A DNA stretch of 64,000 nt from Clostridiales bacterium (GCA_017569285.1 CP069419.1:744001-808000); one strand, 5' to 3'. Shown: positions 7,585 to 19,925, numbered from the stretch's first letter. The notes: a model not told the origin generated them from the sequence alone. Made by a program: numbers and translations.

Positions 7585-10149
7585 TTATTCCGGATCTGCC
7601 GGGGTTTCACCTGTTACAGGCTGTTCCGTGGCCGGGGCGCCTTCTGCAGCCGTTTCCGGCGTTTTTTCGGCAGCTGCCTCTTCCGTGGTTTCCATCGCTT
7701 CGTCATTTTCGTCTGGCGTTTCATCTTCCTTTTCCGCGCGGCACACGCCGACCACGGTGCTGCCCTCGCTCAGGCGCATGATCCGCACGCCCTGCGTGGT
7801 CCGGCCGCAGACGCGGATATCCGCAGCCCGGGCCCGGATGATCGTGCCGTCGTCTGTAATCAGCAGGATATCCTCTTCCTCGTGCACAAACAGCAGCGCA
7901 GTCAGGTCACCGGTCTTTTCCGTCAGGTTGATCGCGCGGACACCCTTGCCGTTCCGGCCCTGTTCGCGGTATTCATCCGGATCGGTCCGTTTTCCGTAGC
8001 CGAGGGATGTGATTGCCAGCACGGTGGTGTCCGGTTCCACGGCGGCGATGTCGATCACCTCGTCATCCTCCGCCAGGCGGATGGACCGCACGCCGATGGA
8101 GTTCCGGCCCAGGTTGCGCACATGGCGCTCATTGAAGCGGATGGACATACCCTTCCGGGTCGCCAGCAGCATCTCGTCATCGCCCGTGCTCAGCCGTACG
8201 CCGATCAGCTCGTCGCCTTCCTTCAGGGCAATCGCGATCAGGCCATTCTTCCGCAGGTTGCGGAATTCGTCCAGCGCGGTTTTCTTGATCATACCGCCGC
8301 GCGTGGCCATTACCAGGTTGTACTCCCGCTCCGCCTCCCGGGGCATCGGCAGCATGGTGGAAATCTTCTCCCCGGCCGCGATCTGCAGCAGGTTGATGAT
8401 CGCCGTTCCGCGGGCCTGCCGTCCGGCTTCCGGAATCTGGTAGCACTTCAGGCTGAATACGCGTCCGGTATTGGTAAAGAACATGATCTCCTGGTGCGTG
8501 CTGGTCACGAACATCTGGGTTGTGTAGTCGGTGTCCTTCACGTTCATGCCGCTCACGCCGCGTCCGCCGCGGTGCTGGGCCCGGTATACGGAGGAGGAAA
8601 CCCGCTTCACATACCCTTCATGGGTCATGGTGACCACCATGTTCTCTTCCTGGATCAGGTCCTCAATATCGATATCATCCTCGGCGATCGTCAGCTCGCT
8701 CCGGCGCTCATCGCCGAATTTGTCGCGAATCTCGCTGATCTCGTTCTTGATCACGTCCATCAGCAGGTGTTCATCTCCCAGGATCGCGGTCAGCCGCTCA
8801 ATCGTCTTTTCCAGCTCCTGGTATTCCTCCAGCAGGCGCTCGCGCTCCAGGCCGGTCAGGCGGGCCAGGCGCATGTCCAGGATTGCCTGGGCCTGCTTCT
8901 CGGAAAACTCGAACCGCAGCATCAGGGCTTCCTTGGCGGTGGCGGTATCCTTGCTGGCGCGGATGATGGCCACGATTTCATCAATGTGGTCCAGTGCCTT
9001 CAGCAGGCCTTCCAGGATATGGGCCCGGCTCTGCGCTTTGTTCAGTTCAAACCGGGTCCGCCGGGTCACCACGTCCTTCTGGTGCTCCAGGTAATAGTAG
9101 ATCATCTCCCGCAGGTTCAGCACCTGCGGCTTGCCATTCACCAGGGCCAGCATGTTGGCGCCGAAGTTTTCCTGCATGGGGGTGTGCTTGTACAGCATGT
9201 TCAGCACCACCTGGGGCTGGACATCCCGCTTCAGTTCCACCACAATCCGCATGCCCTGGCGGTCATTGGATTCGTCCCGGATATCGCTGATGCCTTCGAT
9301 CTTCTTCTCGTGCACCAGGTCGGCGATTTTCTTCACCAGGACGGATTTGTTCACCTGGTAGGGAATTTCGGTTACGATGATCCGGCTGCGGCCGCCGCCC
9401 ATGTCTTCCACATTGGTGCGGGCCCGCATGGTGATCCGGCCGTGTCCGGTCTGGTAGGCTTCCCGGATACCGGTCCGCCCGATGATCAGGCCGCCGGTCG
9501 GGAAATCCGGTCCCTTGATGTGCTGCATCAGGTCTTCCACCGTGCAGTCCGGATTGTCGATCATGCAGATCACACCGTTGATGACTTCCGTCAGGTTATG
9601 CGGCGGAATGTTGGTAGCCATACCGACGGCGATACCGTTGGAGCCGTTCACCAGCAGGTTCGGGAAGCGTGCCGGCAGCACGGAGGGCTGCTGCAGCGTT
9701 TCATCGAAGTTGGGATAGAAATCAACGGTATCCTTGTCGATGCCGTCCAGCAGGAACATCGTCAGCTTCTGCAGCCGCGCCTCAGTATAACGCATCGCAG
9801 CGGCGCCGTCGCCGTCCACGCTGCCGAAGTTACCCTGGCCTTCCACCAGCGGATAGCGGATGTTGAAGGGCTGGGCCATACGCACCATCGCGTCGTACAC
9901 GGAGGAGTCGCCGTGGGGGTGGAATTTACCGAGTACGTCGCCGACCACACGGGCGCTCTTGCGGGTGGGTTTATCCGGCGTCATGCCCAGTTCCTCGGAC
10001 ATGTCGTACAGGATTCTCCGGTGAACCGGCTTCAGGCCGTCCCGGACGTCCGGGAGGGCACGGTCCACGATAACGGCCATGGCGTAGGAGATGAAGCTTT
10101 TTTTCATCTCCTGTTCCAGATTTACGGGTATCAGCTTATCCTGAATCAT
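7585..10149 (-). CDS. gyrA: DNA gyrase subunit A
   Basis: 854 aa from the ATG at 10149, chosen because GAGGA stands 7 bases upstream and the gyrB stop lies just before it; an in-frame TTG at 10173 would overlap gyrB. The subunit cuts and rejoins DNA during ATP-driven negative supercoiling. Catalytic Tyr121 is in AAAMRYTE. The quinolone region reads [12 protein letters not shown], with Ser82 and Asp86 matching E. coli Ser83 and Asp87, so no classical resistance change. The C-terminal beta-pinwheel contains the GyrA box (QGRNGKG). The tail is acidic and Thr/Ala/Glu-rich (from [16 protein letters not shown]). Confidence 0.97.
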   Translation of the reverse strand: MIQDKLIPVNLEQEMKKSFISYAMAVIVDRALPDVRDGLKPVHRRILYDMSEELGMTPDKPTRKSARVVGDVLGKFHPHGDSSVYDAMVRMAQPFNIRYPLVEGQGNFGSVDGDGAAAMRYTEARLQKLTMFLLDGIDKDTVDFYPNFDETLQQPSVLPARFPNLLVNGSNGIAVGMATNIPPHNLTEVINGVICMIDNPDCTVEDLMQHIKGPDFPTGGLIIGRTGIREAYQTGHGRITMRARTNVEDMGGGRSRIIVTEIPYQVNKSVLVKKIADLVHEKKIEGISDIRDESNDRQGMRIVVELKRDVQPQVVLNMLYKHTPMQENFGANMLALVNGKPQVLNLREMIYYYLEHQKDVVTRRTRFELNKAQSRAHILEGLLKALDHIDEIVAIIRASKDTATAKEALMLRFEFSEKQAQAILDMRLARLTGLERERLLEEYQELEKTIERLTAILGDEHLLMDVIKNEISEIRDKFGDERRSELTIAEDDIDIEDLIQEENMVVTMTHEGYVKRVSSSVYRAQHRGGRGVSGMNVKDTDYTTQMFVTSTHQEIMFFTNTGRVFSLKCYQIPEAGRQARGTAIINLLQIAAGEKISTMLPMPREAEREYNLVMATRGGMIKKTALDEFRNLRKNGLIAIALKEGDELIGVRLSTGDDEMLLATRKGMSIRFNERHVRNLGRNSIGVRSIRLAEDDEVIDIAAVEPDTTVLAITSLGYGKRTDPDEYREQGRNGKGVRAINLTEKTGDLTALLFVHEEEDILLITDDGTIIRARAADIRVCGRTTQGVRIMRLSEGSTVVGVCRAEKEDETPDENDEAMETTEEAAAEKTPETAAEGAPATEQPVTGETPADPE

Positions 10150-10162
10150 CTTCTTATCCTCA

Positions 10163-12244
<2,082 letters not shown>

Positions 12245-12251
12245 TCAATTT

Positions 12252-12280
12252 ATTATACCACTTTTTCGTACAGATTGGAA
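12252..12280 (-). promoter_or_regulatory. Promoter of gyrB-gyrA
   Basis: On the minus strand: TTCCAA (12275-12280), a 17-base spacer and TATAAT (12252-12257) with an extended -10 (TGGTATAAT). The leader is about 110 bases. An AT-rich stretch (12281-12310) lies upstream. Confidence 0.75.
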
Positions 12281-12335
12281 GCATTTTTTCAAAATTTTCC
12301 TTCCTATATTTATGTACAGTCAATCCCGGACAACA

Positions 12336-12362
12336 GAAAAAGCCGCCCGGAACCGGGCGGCC
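12336..12362 (-). terminator. Terminator of the uxa/kdg operon
   Basis: A GC-rich stem (12342-12350 with 12353-12361, apical loop GGAACC), followed on the minus strand by a T-run. It lies just past the uxaC stop. Confidence 0.82.
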
Positions 12363-12417
12363 TGTGCGGACGGGTTTCATCCGCTGTGATCCGTGGCTTC
12401 CGCCTGTGCGGATGCCC

Positions 12418-13827
12418 TTATTTCGTTTTGAAGCCGAAGTAATTCTTCGCGTTTTCGTAGCTGATGCCGCGGACAATCTCCTTCAGCGTGTCATAATCTT
12501 CGGGATAGAATCCTTCCTCCACCCATTCGCCGAAAATACGGCACAGAATGCGCCGGAAGTACTCATGCCGGGGATAACTCAGGAAGGAGCGGCTGTCGGT
12601 CAGCATGCCCACAAATCCGGCCAGGTAGCCCAGGTTTCCGAGGGACTTCAGCTGTTCCGTCATTCCGTCGAAGTGGTCGTTGAACCACCAGGCGGAACCG
12701 TGCTGGATCCGGCCCACCGCGGTATCGTTCTGGAAGCATCCCAGGATCGTGTCGATGGCCGCGTTGTCGTTGGTGTTCAGGCTGTACAGGATCGTTTTCG
12801 GCAGCTTTCCGGCATCCTCCAGTGCCCCGAGGAACGCGGCAGTCTGGGTGGAAGGCGCGGTGTTGTCCACGCAGTCAAAGCCCGTATCCGGGCCCATTTT
12901 CCGGAATGTCACCGGGTTGTTGTCCCGGCGGCAGCCGTAGTGCAGCTGGCTCACCCAGTTCCGGTCAAAATATTCACCGGACAGGAACATCATGCACGCG
13001 GTTTTGAATTCGGCTTCCGTCTGCGCGTCCGGCAGCTTTCCGGCCATGCGGGCGGCAAAGATCTCCTCCACCCGTTCTTCCGCTGCCGGGGCATACATGA
13101 CGTAGTTCAGCCCGTGGTCGCTCAGCTTGCAGCCGTGCGCCTCAAAATGATCCAGCCGGCTATGCAGGGCCTTTTTCAGGTCGGCAAAGGTGCGGATTTC
13201 GATGCCCGCTGCCTTGCCCAGCTGGGCGATATAATCCGTCCAGGTCTCCTTTTCCAGGTTCATCGCCTTGTCCGGGCGCCATGCCGGCAGCACCGTCACC
13301 GGGAAGGAATTGTCCGCCGCCAGCTTCTCATGGTATTCCAGGCTGTCCACCGGGTCGTCCGTCGTGCAGATCACCGCGACGTTGCTCATGCGGATCAGTC
13401 CGCGGGCGGAATATCCTTCACTCCGCAGTTTCGCATTCGCAATTTCCCATACTTCGGGCGCGGTTTTCTCGTTCAGGATGCCTTCATACCCGAAGAACCG
13501 GCGCAGTTCCAGGTGGCTCCAGTGGTACAGCGGGTTGCCGACCGCCCGGCCCAGCACGGTGGCGTATTTCAGGAATTTCTCATAGTCCGGGGCATCGCCG
13601 GTGATGTACTTTTCGGACACTCCCGCGGAACGCATCAGGCGCCACTTGTAGTGGTCGCCCCCAAGCCACACCTGGGTGATATTGTCATACCGGATATCTT
13701 CCCAGATTTCCTTCGGGCTCAGGTGGCAGTGATAGTCGATGATCGGGCAGGCTTCTGCCGCTTCATGGAACAGTTTCTTCGCGGCTTCCGTATTCAGCAG
13801 GAAATCCTTGGTCAGAAAATCTTTCAT
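12418..13827 (-). CDS. uxaC: Glucuronate/galacturonate isomerase
   Basis: 469 aa, full length. It interconverts D-galacturonate with D-tagaturonate (and glucuronate with fructuronate), the first cytoplasmic step of hexuronate breakdown. The amidohydrolase-like fold shows the metal motif DYHCHLSPKEIWED near residue 32, with RHEYFRRILC near the C-terminus. ATG preceded by GGAAGGAAGG. It is the last gene of the set uxaB-uxaA-kdgA-kdgK-uxaC, read from 18659 downwards. Confidence 0.96.
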   Translation of the reverse strand: MKDFLTKDFLLNTEAAKKLFHEAAEACPIIDYHCHLSPKEIWEDIRYDNITQVWLGGDHYKWRLMRSAGVSEKYITGDAPDYEKFLKYATVLGRAVGNPLYHWSHLELRRFFGYEGILNEKTAPEVWEIANAKLRSEGYSARGLIRMSNVAVICTTDDPVDSLEYHEKLAADNSFPVTVLPAWRPDKAMNLEKETWTDYIAQLGKAAGIEIRTFADLKKALHSRLDHFEAHGCKLSDHGLNYVMYAPAAEERVEEIFAARMAGKLPDAQTEAEFKTACMMFLSGEYFDRNWVSQLHYGCRRDNNPVTFRKMGPDTGFDCVDNTAPSTQTAAFLGALEDAGKLPKTILYSLNTNDNAAIDTILGCFQNDTAVGRIQHGSAWWFNDHFDGMTEQLKSLGNLGYLAGFVGMLTDSRSFLSYPRHEYFRRILCRIFGEWVEEGFYPEDYDTLKEIVRGISYENAKNYFGFKTK

Positions 13828-13841
13828 GGTTCCTTCCTTCC

Positions 13842-13864
13842 GCTGCCCGGTACTACCGGGCAGC
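13842..13864 (-). other. Intercistronic hairpin kdgK/uxaC
   Basis: A perfect 9-bp stem (13842-13850 with 13856-13864) and 5-base loop with no T-run, just upstream of the uxaC ribosome site. It could protect the transcript end or cause partial termination. Confidence 0.5.
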
Positions 13865-13894
13865 CTGAAAATATGTTTGTGCGGCGGGGGCGGA

Positions 13895-14992
13895 TTACCG
13901 CTTCACCCGGGCGCTGCCGTTCTTGATGATGGATTCCACTTCTTCCTTGCTGGCCATGCTGGTATCGCCGGGGGTGGTCATCGCCAGCGCACCGTGGGCG
14001 GCGCCGTAATTGACCGCCTGTTCCGGATCGCCGGTCGTCATCAGGCCGTAGATCAGTCCGGAGGCAAAGGAATCGCCGCCGCCGACACGGTCCAGGATTT
14101 CCAGGTTGTCAAATGCTTTGGACATATGGACTTCTCCGTCCGCCCAGCAGATCGCCTTCCAGTCGTTTACGGTCGCGGTTTTCACCGTGCGCAGCGTGGT
14201 GGCAATGGCCTTGAAGTTGGGATACTGCTTCGCCGCTTCCGCGATCATCTTGTAGTATCCGTCCAGGTTCAGTTCCTTCAGGTTCTCGTCGTTTCCTTCG
14301 ACCTGGAGTCCCAGGCAGGCGGTGAAGTCCTCTTCGTTGCCGATCATCACATCCACGTACTTCGCGACTTCCCGGTTGACCTCCCGTGCTTTTTCCAGGC
14401 CGCCGATGGCGGACCACATGGAAGGCCGGTAATTCAGGTCATAGGAGACCAGCGTCCCGTATTTCTTTGCGGCCTTGCAGGCGGCAATCACGGTCTCGCA
14501 GCTCTGCTCGCTCAGCGCGGCATAGATACCGCCCGTATGCAGCCAGCGGACGCCCAGCTTGCCGAACACATATTCAAAATCAAAATCTTCCGGAGTTGCC
14601 TTGGAGATGGCGGTGTTGGCCCGGTCGGAGCAGCCCACGGCGCCCCGGATGCCGAATCCGCGTTCCGTAAAGTTCAGGCCGTTCCGGCAGATCCGGCCGA
14701 TACCGTCTGTCTTTTTCCAGCAGATCAGGCTCGTGTCCACGCCGCCCTGCTCGATCAGGTCCTTCAGCAGCTTGCCGACTTCGTTGTCCGCAAACGCGGT
14801 CAGCACGCCGGTTTTCAGGCCGAAACACTTGTGCAGGCCCCGGACCACATTGTATTCGCCGCCGCCTTCCCAGGCTTTGAATTCCCGCGCGGTGCGGATC
14901 CGGCCCTCGCCGGGGTCCAGCCGAAGCATGATTTCACCCAGGGACACAGCGTCATAACGGCATTCTTCAGCAGGTCTCAGATTCAGATTCAT
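13895..14992 (-). CDS. kdgK: 2-keto-3-deoxygluconate kinase (PfkB family)
   Basis: 365 aa, somewhat longer than E. coli KdgK (about 309). It phosphorylates KDG to 2-keto-3-deoxy-6-phosphogluconate with ATP. The PfkB N-terminal signature is seen as GGGEYNVVRGL, and the C-terminal signature with catalytic Asp as RVGGGDSFASGLIYGL. The substrate is deduced from context, as PfkB proteins look alike: it is 6 bases downstream of kdgA and inside the hexuronate operon. Both pectin branches encoded here converge on its substrate. Confidence 0.93.
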   Translation of the reverse strand: MNLNLRPAEECRYDAVSLGEIMLRLDPGEGRIRTAREFKAWEGGGEYNVVRGLHKCFGLKTGVLTAFADNEVGKLLKDLIEQGGVDTSLICWKKTDGIGRICRNGLNFTERGFGIRGAVGCSDRANTAISKATPEDFDFEYVFGKLGVRWLHTGGIYAALSEQSCETVIAACKAAKKYGTLVSYDLNYRPSMWSAIGGLEKAREVNREVAKYVDVMIGNEEDFTACLGLQVEGNDENLKELNLDGYYKMIAEAAKQYPNFKAIATTLRTVKTATVNDWKAICWADGEVHMSKAFDNLEILDRVGGGDSFASGLIYGLMTTGDPEQAVNYGAAHGALAMTTPGDTSMASKEEVESIIKNGSARVKR

Positions 14993-14998
14993 TTTCCA

Positions 14999-15637
14999 TT
15001 ACCCCCTGATTTCTTTCACGATGCCGGCAGCTTCCCGCACCAGCGTCTCAATTTCGTCAAACTTGCCTTCCTTCACCAGGGAACCGGACACCATCCAGCT
15101 GCCGCCGCAGGCGACAATCCGGTTGTATGCCAGGTAATCCCGCACATTGGCTGCGCTGATTCCGCCGGTCGGCATAAAGTTCACGCCCACATACGGAGCC
15201 GCCAGTGCCTTGATCATCTTCAGGCCGCCGGAGGGTTCCGCCGGGAAGAATTTCAGCACGTCCAGGTCAAACTGCAGCGCGGCTTCGATTTCCGTGGGGG
15301 TGCATACGCCGGGTGTCATCGGAACGCCCTTTTTCAGCACATGCTCCGTTACTTTGGGATTGAAACCCGGGCTGACGATAAACTTTGCGCCGGCATCGAT
15401 GGCCCGGTCCGCCTGCTCGCAGGTCAGCACGGTCCCCGCGCCGATAATCATATCCGGGAACGCTTTCGCCATCTGCCGGATGGATTCCTCCGCCGCCGCG
15501 GTCCGGAAAGTCACCTCTGCGCAGGGCAGTCCGCCTTTCACCAGGCGCTCCGCCAGGGGCAGTGCGTCCTCCGCCCGGTCCAGTACCACCACCGGTACAA
15601 TGCCCAGCTTCTGCAGTTGCTTCATCATTTCAGTCAT
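14999..15637 (-). CDS. kdgA: KHG/KDPG aldolase
   Basis: 212 aa, the normal length. It cleaves 2-keto-3-deoxy-6-phosphogluconate to pyruvate and glyceraldehyde-3-phosphate through a Schiff base. The catalytic Lys is in DVLKFFPAEPSGG (about residue 128). AGTVLTCEQA and FIVSPGFNPKV are also conserved. ATG with AGGAAACC upstream. It is placed between uxaA and kdgK, closing the KDG route. Confidence 0.95.
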   Translation of the reverse strand: MTEMMKQLQKLGIVPVVVLDRAEDALPLAERLVKGGLPCAEVTFRTAAAEESIRQMAKAFPDMIIGAGTVLTCEQADRAIDAGAKFIVSPGFNPKVTEHVLKKGVPMTPGVCTPTEIEAALQFDLDVLKFFPAEPSGGLKMIKALAAPYVGVNFMPTGGISAANVRDYLAYNRIVACGGSWMVSGSLVKEGKFDEIETLVREAAGIVKEIRG

Positions 15638-15672
15638 CCTGGTTTCCTCCCATATCTTCAGTATTCAGGTCT

Positions 15673-17154
15673 TTACAGTGTAACGCCCTTTTTGAATATT
15701 GCCAGGTCATGGAATCCGTTCCGTTCGTTCCGTGTCGGTTCGCCGGACGCGGTTTCCAGCACCTTTTCCAGCAGCTCATTTCCCAACTCATCCAGCGTCA
15801 TTCCGTCCAGCAGCCTTCCGGCGTCAAAATCAATCCATCCGCTCTTCCGCTGGGCCAGCGGCGTATTCGAGGAGATCTTGATGGTCGGCACCGGGCATCC
15901 GAACGGCGTTCCGCGTCCGGTGGAGAACAGGATGATCTGCGCGCCGGATACCGCCAGCGCCGTGGACGCCACCAGGTCGTTTCCGGGGGCGGACAGCAGG
16001 TTCAGCCCCTGTGCCGTAACCGGTTCCCCATAGGCGAGCACACCCTTCACCGGGGAGGATCCGCTCTTCTGGGTGCAGCCCAGGGCTTTGTCCTCCAGCG
16101 TGGTAATACCGCCGGCCTTGTTGCCCGGCGACGGGTTCTCGTAAACCGGCATATGGTACGACTCGAAGTATCCCTTGAAGTCGTTGATCAGCCGTACGGT
16201 TTTCCCGAAAAGCTCCTCACTTTCACAGCGGTCCATCAGGATGGTTTCCGCGCCGAACATTTCCGGCACTTCCGTCAGGATCGTGCTCCCGCCCATTCCG
16301 GTCAGCAGGTCGCTGAATACGCCGATGGTCGGATTGGCGGTAATTCCGCTCAGTCCGTCGGATCCGCCGCACTTCAGGCCGACCACCAGTTGGTCGGCGC
16401 CGCATTCCGTGCGCCGGTCCTGCTGCATCTGTTCCGCCAGCTCCGCCAGCAGGCGCATGCCTTCCGCCAGTTCATCCTCTGCCTCCTGGCAGACGAGGAA
16501 CCGCACGCGGCTCTCGTCATAGTCGCCCATCAGCGGCCGGATCTGTTCAATCCCGCTGTTTTCGCATCCGAGACCCAGCAGCAGGACACCGCCGGCGTTC
16601 GGATGGGTGGCCAGCGCAGCCAGCACCTTCCGGGTATTGTCCTGGTCATCCCCCAGTTGGCTGCAGCCGTAGGGATGCGGGAACGCGTAAATACCCTCCA
16701 CCGGTCCGCCCGCCAGGGACTGCGCACGCTGCACCAGCGCCTTGGCTACGTCGTTCACGCAGCCGACCGTCGGGATAATCCACAGCTCATTCCGGATACC
16801 GGGGCGGCCGTTTTTCCGGGGATAGCCCTGGAATACGGCAGTTTCCCGCTTCTTTACCTCCGGATGGGACGGATGCCAGGTGTATTCCTTTTCCCCGCTC
16901 AGCAGGGTGCGCAGGTTATGGGTGTGCACATGCTGCCCCCTGGCAATGTCCTGCGTCGCCTCGCCAATCGGAAAGCCGTACTTGATCACCGCTTCCCCCG
17001 CCCGGATATCCCGCAGCGCGGTCTTGTGCCCCATGGGAAGGTCATCCAGCAGCGTCACCTCGGTGTCCCCGCAGGAAACGGTTTCCCCGGCCTTCAGCGG
17101 CTTCAGCGCCACAGCGACCATATCCCTTTCGGTAATGCGTACTAGTTCGTTCAT
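15673..17154 (-). CDS. uxaA: Altronate dehydratase
   Basis: 493 aa from the ATG at 17154, chosen because GGGAG precedes it and the uxaB stop is only 17 bases before; a longer frame running back into uxaB is not used. It dehydrates D-altronate to KDG. A short N-terminal SAF-type domain (1-90; MGHKTALRDIRAGE, HVHTHNL) is followed by the large C-terminal domain with GRPGIRNELWIIPTVGCVN, KCGGSDGLSGI and GRGTPFGCPVPTIK. Iron-dependent in known homologues. Confidence 0.95.
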   Translation of the reverse strand: MNELVRITERDMVAVALKPLKAGETVSCGDTEVTLLDDLPMGHKTALRDIRAGEAVIKYGFPIGEATQDIARGQHVHTHNLRTLLSGEKEYTWHPSHPEVKKRETAVFQGYPRKNGRPGIRNELWIIPTVGCVNDVAKALVQRAQSLAGGPVEGIYAFPHPYGCSQLGDDQDNTRKVLAALATHPNAGGVLLLGLGCENSGIEQIRPLMGDYDESRVRFLVCQEAEDELAEGMRLLAELAEQMQQDRRTECGADQLVVGLKCGGSDGLSGITANPTIGVFSDLLTGMGGSTILTEVPEMFGAETILMDRCESEELFGKTVRLINDFKGYFESYHMPVYENPSPGNKAGGITTLEDKALGCTQKSGSSPVKGVLAYGEPVTAQGLNLLSAPGNDLVASTALAVSGAQIILFSTGRGTPFGCPVPTIKISSNTPLAQRKSGWIDFDAGRLLDGMTLDELGNELLEKVLETASGEPTRNERNGFHDLAIFKKGVTL

Positions 17155-17171
17155 CCTGTCTCCCTCTTCTG

Positions 17172-18659
17172 TCACAGGCAGCTTTTGAAAGCCGCCAGGG
17201 CACCTTCCCTGCGGATCAGGCCCAGCTGTTCTGCCACACAGCTTTCCAGCCCGGCCACTTCGGTCAGGTTCCGTCCCCACATTTCCGTATTCGTCAGCAC
17301 GGCATGGGTCAGTTCCTCCGCCGTATCGTTCCGGTGGGCCCAGTAGAACTCCAGCACCGGCCGGTCGTCGCTGACCGTGTACTCATTTCCCTTCGGCCGG
17401 CGGCATACCAGGCCTTTTTCATTCAGCTCCTGAATATCGCTGGAATAGAATGCGATATAGGCCGCCAGGCTCGTCGTCAGGCAGGCCGGCAGTTTTCCCT
17501 TTTCGTCGATGTATTCCAGGAAGGACGGCATATTGCGTGCCCGCCATTTCGAGGTGGAGTTCAGGCTGATGCTCATCAGCTCATGGTTCACAAACGGGTT
17601 GTTGAACCGGTCCTGCACCGCCGCGGCAAACTCATCCAGGTCCTTCTTGTCCAGCGGCAGGGTCGGAATCACTTCTTCATTCAGCATTTTGTTCATGAAT
17701 CCGCGCACGGTGTCATCATGCATGCAGTCCCGCACAATATCGAATCCCGCCAGGTAGGCGCCCAGCACAAAGCCGGTATGCGCACCGTTCAGGATCCGCA
17801 CCTTCCGCTTCTTGTAGGGGGTCACGTCCGGCACCACGATCACGGGAACGCCGGCCTTCTTGAACGGCAGGCGGTCTTCCAGTCCGTCCGGTCCTTCGAT
17901 GACCCAGATGCCGAATACCTCGCCCACGTCCGTCAGCGGATCGTCATATCCGTTGGCTTCCGCCAGCGCGGCCACTTCCTTCGGATCGCGGATCCGTCCG
18001 GGAACAATCCGGTCCACCAGGGTGGAGCAGAAGATGTTCTCCCCGTTCACCCAGCGGACAAACTCCGCTTCCAGCTTCCAGTCCTCCGCGTACTGGTTCA
18101 CGCACTTCAGCAGCTCCTTGCCGTTGTTGTCAATCAGCTCGCAGCTCAGCACAGTCACGCCCGGCATTCCAGCGCGGTACCGTTCATACAGCACCCGGGT
18201 TAACTTCGCGGGGAAGCTCACCGGCGGTTCCTGGTCAAACCGGCTCTCGGTTTCGTGCACAATACCGGCCTCGGTGGTATTGCTCACGATAATTTCCAGG
18301 TCGGCGCTCCGGGCCAGCTCCAGCACCTTGTCCCATTCCCCGTAGGGATTCACGCACCGGCTCACGCAGCTGATGACGCGCTTGTCATCCACCTTCCGGC
18401 CGTTCTCGCTGCCCCGCAGGTACAGCGTGTACAAGCCTTCCTGCTGGTTGATCAGGTCCGTCAGGCCCTGCGCGATCGGCTGGACCAGCACCACCTTGCC
18501 GTTAAACCCGGCTTTTTCATTGGCAATATCAATGAAATCGTCCACAAATGCCCGCAGGAAGTTGCCTTCCCCGAACTGCATCACCTTTTCCGGGGCATTC
18601 TCCAGGATATACCCCTTGTATCCGGATTCCTTCAGTACCTGGTAATTCAGCTGTGCCAT
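17172..18659 (-). CDS. uxaB: Tagaturonate reductase
   Basis: 495 aa, mannitol-dehydrogenase family. It reduces D-tagaturonate to D-altronate with NADH. The N-terminal Rossmann region has MQFGEGNFLRAFVDDFID. The catalytic-domain motifs KKRKVRILNGAHTG and NPFVNHELMSISLNSTSKW match tagaturonate reductase better than fructuronate reductase. It is the first gene of the hexuronate operon, driven by the promoter at 18699-18727. Its presence with UxaA, without UxuA/UxuB in this window, points to galacturonate as the main uronate used here. Confidence 0.94.
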   Translation of the reverse strand: MAQLNYQVLKESGYKGYILENAPEKVMQFGEGNFLRAFVDDFIDIANEKAGFNGKVVLVQPIAQGLTDLINQQEGLYTLYLRGSENGRKVDDKRVISCVSRCVNPYGEWDKVLELARSADLEIIVSNTTEAGIVHETESRFDQEPPVSFPAKLTRVLYERYRAGMPGVTVLSCELIDNNGKELLKCVNQYAEDWKLEAEFVRWVNGENIFCSTLVDRIVPGRIRDPKEVAALAEANGYDDPLTDVGEVFGIWVIEGPDGLEDRLPFKKAGVPVIVVPDVTPYKKRKVRILNGAHTGFVLGAYLAGFDIVRDCMHDDTVRGFMNKMLNEEVIPTLPLDKKDLDEFAAAVQDRFNNPFVNHELMSISLNSTSKWRARNMPSFLEYIDEKGKLPACLTTSLAAYIAFYSSDIQELNEKGLVCRRPKGNEYTVSDDRPVLEFYWAHRNDTAEELTHAVLTNTEMWGRNLTEVAGLESCVAEQLGLIRREGALAAFKSCL

Positions 18660-18698
18660 TGCAATCCCCTCGTTTTCATGTCAATAATTGATAAAGGT

Positions 18699-18727
18699 AA
18701 CATACTGCAATTTTAGTTTCGCGTCAA
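18699..18727 (-). promoter_or_regulatory. Promoter of uxaB-uxaA-kdgA-kdgK-uxaC
   Basis: Minus strand: TTGACG (18722-18727), a 17-base spacer and TATGTT (18699-18704). About 40 bases upstream lies a perfect inverted repeat CTATG-N7-CATAG (18769-18785), a possible regulator site. Confidence 0.72.
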
Positions 18728-18845
18728 TCATTGTCCGCTGCCTTCCGGCCCGATATTTTCTCACCATCCTATGCTCAGATCATAGCACGGCTTCCCGGTC
18801 CGGTACATGAATGGAACGGCCTTTTTCCCTCCCGTTTCGGATGTG

Positions 18846-19829
18846 TTAATCCAGCTGCCATCCATCCTCCCCGCCGAGCACTTTTTCCCGGGTGATTCCG
18901 GCGGCTTCCCTATCGGAAATCCGCTTCTGGGCCGGGTGGCGTGTCTCCTGGTCCGCCCGGATGCCGGTGGTATGCCATTCCCCGCAGCGTCCGGTAATCA
19001 CCCGCTCTTCATCCCAGTCCCGGAAGCCTTCCGGCGCCACATGTTCGTCCATCTCACATTCCAGGAATACTGTCCTGGCAAATTTCCGCCAGGGCCGTCC
19101 GAGGAATCCCTCTCCCGGTCCGCACTCACCGGTCAGGCGGCACCGGCGGAACACAAAGCCGAACGGCTGGGCCTCGTTGGTGTTCGCCGCGGTATACCAT
19201 CCGCCGCGCTCGTTCATGATCAGGACGCACCGCTCAAACCAGCACCGGTACGGTCCGAAAATGAAGTCCACGTCTCCCTGGATCAGGCAGTCCTCGAAGT
19301 ACTGCCGGCTTTCTGTCAGCGGGCCGTCCTCCACCCGGGGGAAGCGCTCCGCGTTTCCGGTCCGGATCCCGACGTCCTCCGTAACATTCGGCATACGCAG
19401 CGGCCCGCAGAACAGCGTATCCTGGTGGGCTTCCAGGCGGCAGTTCCGCCAGATTCCCCGGTCGCCGGCTGCGTAAACCGCCACTGCCTGGCCAACCTCC
19501 CGGCCGTCTCCCGCGTCATTCCGGATGGTCAGGTTTTCCACCCGGATATCCCGGCCGGTCGTCATCAGTGTGGAGGAAAGGAAAGTCCCCTTCTCGGTCC
19601 CGTCCGGGTACAGATCTTTCGCGCATCCGTTCCACGCGATCACGGTCCGGTCCCGGTCTTCGCCAGCCAGCCGGATACCGTCCCGGTGGATCACCACTTT
19701 CTCCCGGTATTCGCCGGCCTTCACCAGAATCCGGACCGGTTCTCCCGTCCCTTCCGGAACGGCGTCCACCGCCTCCTGGATCCGGGTAAAATCCCCGCTC
19801 CCGTCCTTTGCCACAATCATCATGCGCAT
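18846..19829 (-). CDS. Pectinesterase (CE8), cytoplasmic form
   Basis: 327 aa. Pectin methylesterases remove methyl groups from galacturonan, giving methanol. The N-terminus (MIVAKDGSGDFTRIQEAVDA) is typical of the beta-helix start with no signal peptide. Active-site motifs in order: AHQDTLFCG (about 133), GDVDFIFG (about 183) and GRPWR (about 241). Without a secretion signal it must act on imported methylated oligogalacturonides. It is divergent from the araC-type gene; AGGA stands just before the ATG. Its own promoter is unclear, and the opposite strand of the araC promoter shows a weak one. The stop is 119 bases before the promoter of uxaB, so read-through into the uxa genes is possible. 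Confidence 0.9.
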   Translation of the reverse strand: MRMMIVAKDGSGDFTRIQEAVDAVPEGTGEPVRILVKAGEYREKVVIHRDGIRLAGEDRDRTVIAWNGCAKDLYPDGTEKGTFLSSTLMTTGRDIRVENLTIRNDAGDGREVGQAVAVYAAGDRGIWRNCRLEAHQDTLFCGPLRMPNVTEDVGIRTGNAERFPRVEDGPLTESRQYFEDCLIQGDVDFIFGPYRCWFERCVLIMNERGGWYTAANTNEAQPFGFVFRRCRLTGECGPGEGFLGRPWRKFARTVFLECEMDEHVAPEGFRDWDEERVITGRCGEWHTTGIRADQETRHPAQKRISDREAAGITREKVLGGEDGWQLD

Positions 19830-19925
19830 ATCATTCCTGTTCCTGTTTCAGCCGGTTTCCCGGCTGTTATTCCGCCTGTGGTAATCCTGCCGTTTGGTCC
19901 CTGTTCTGTTTTCTCCATGAAAAAC

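Noticed and set aside
19836-19913. Repeated CCTGTTC/TGTTT motifs as AraC operators
   Set aside because: The first copy is the ribosome site region of the pectinesterase gene (AGGAACAGGA on minus), so the repeat is likely coincidental.
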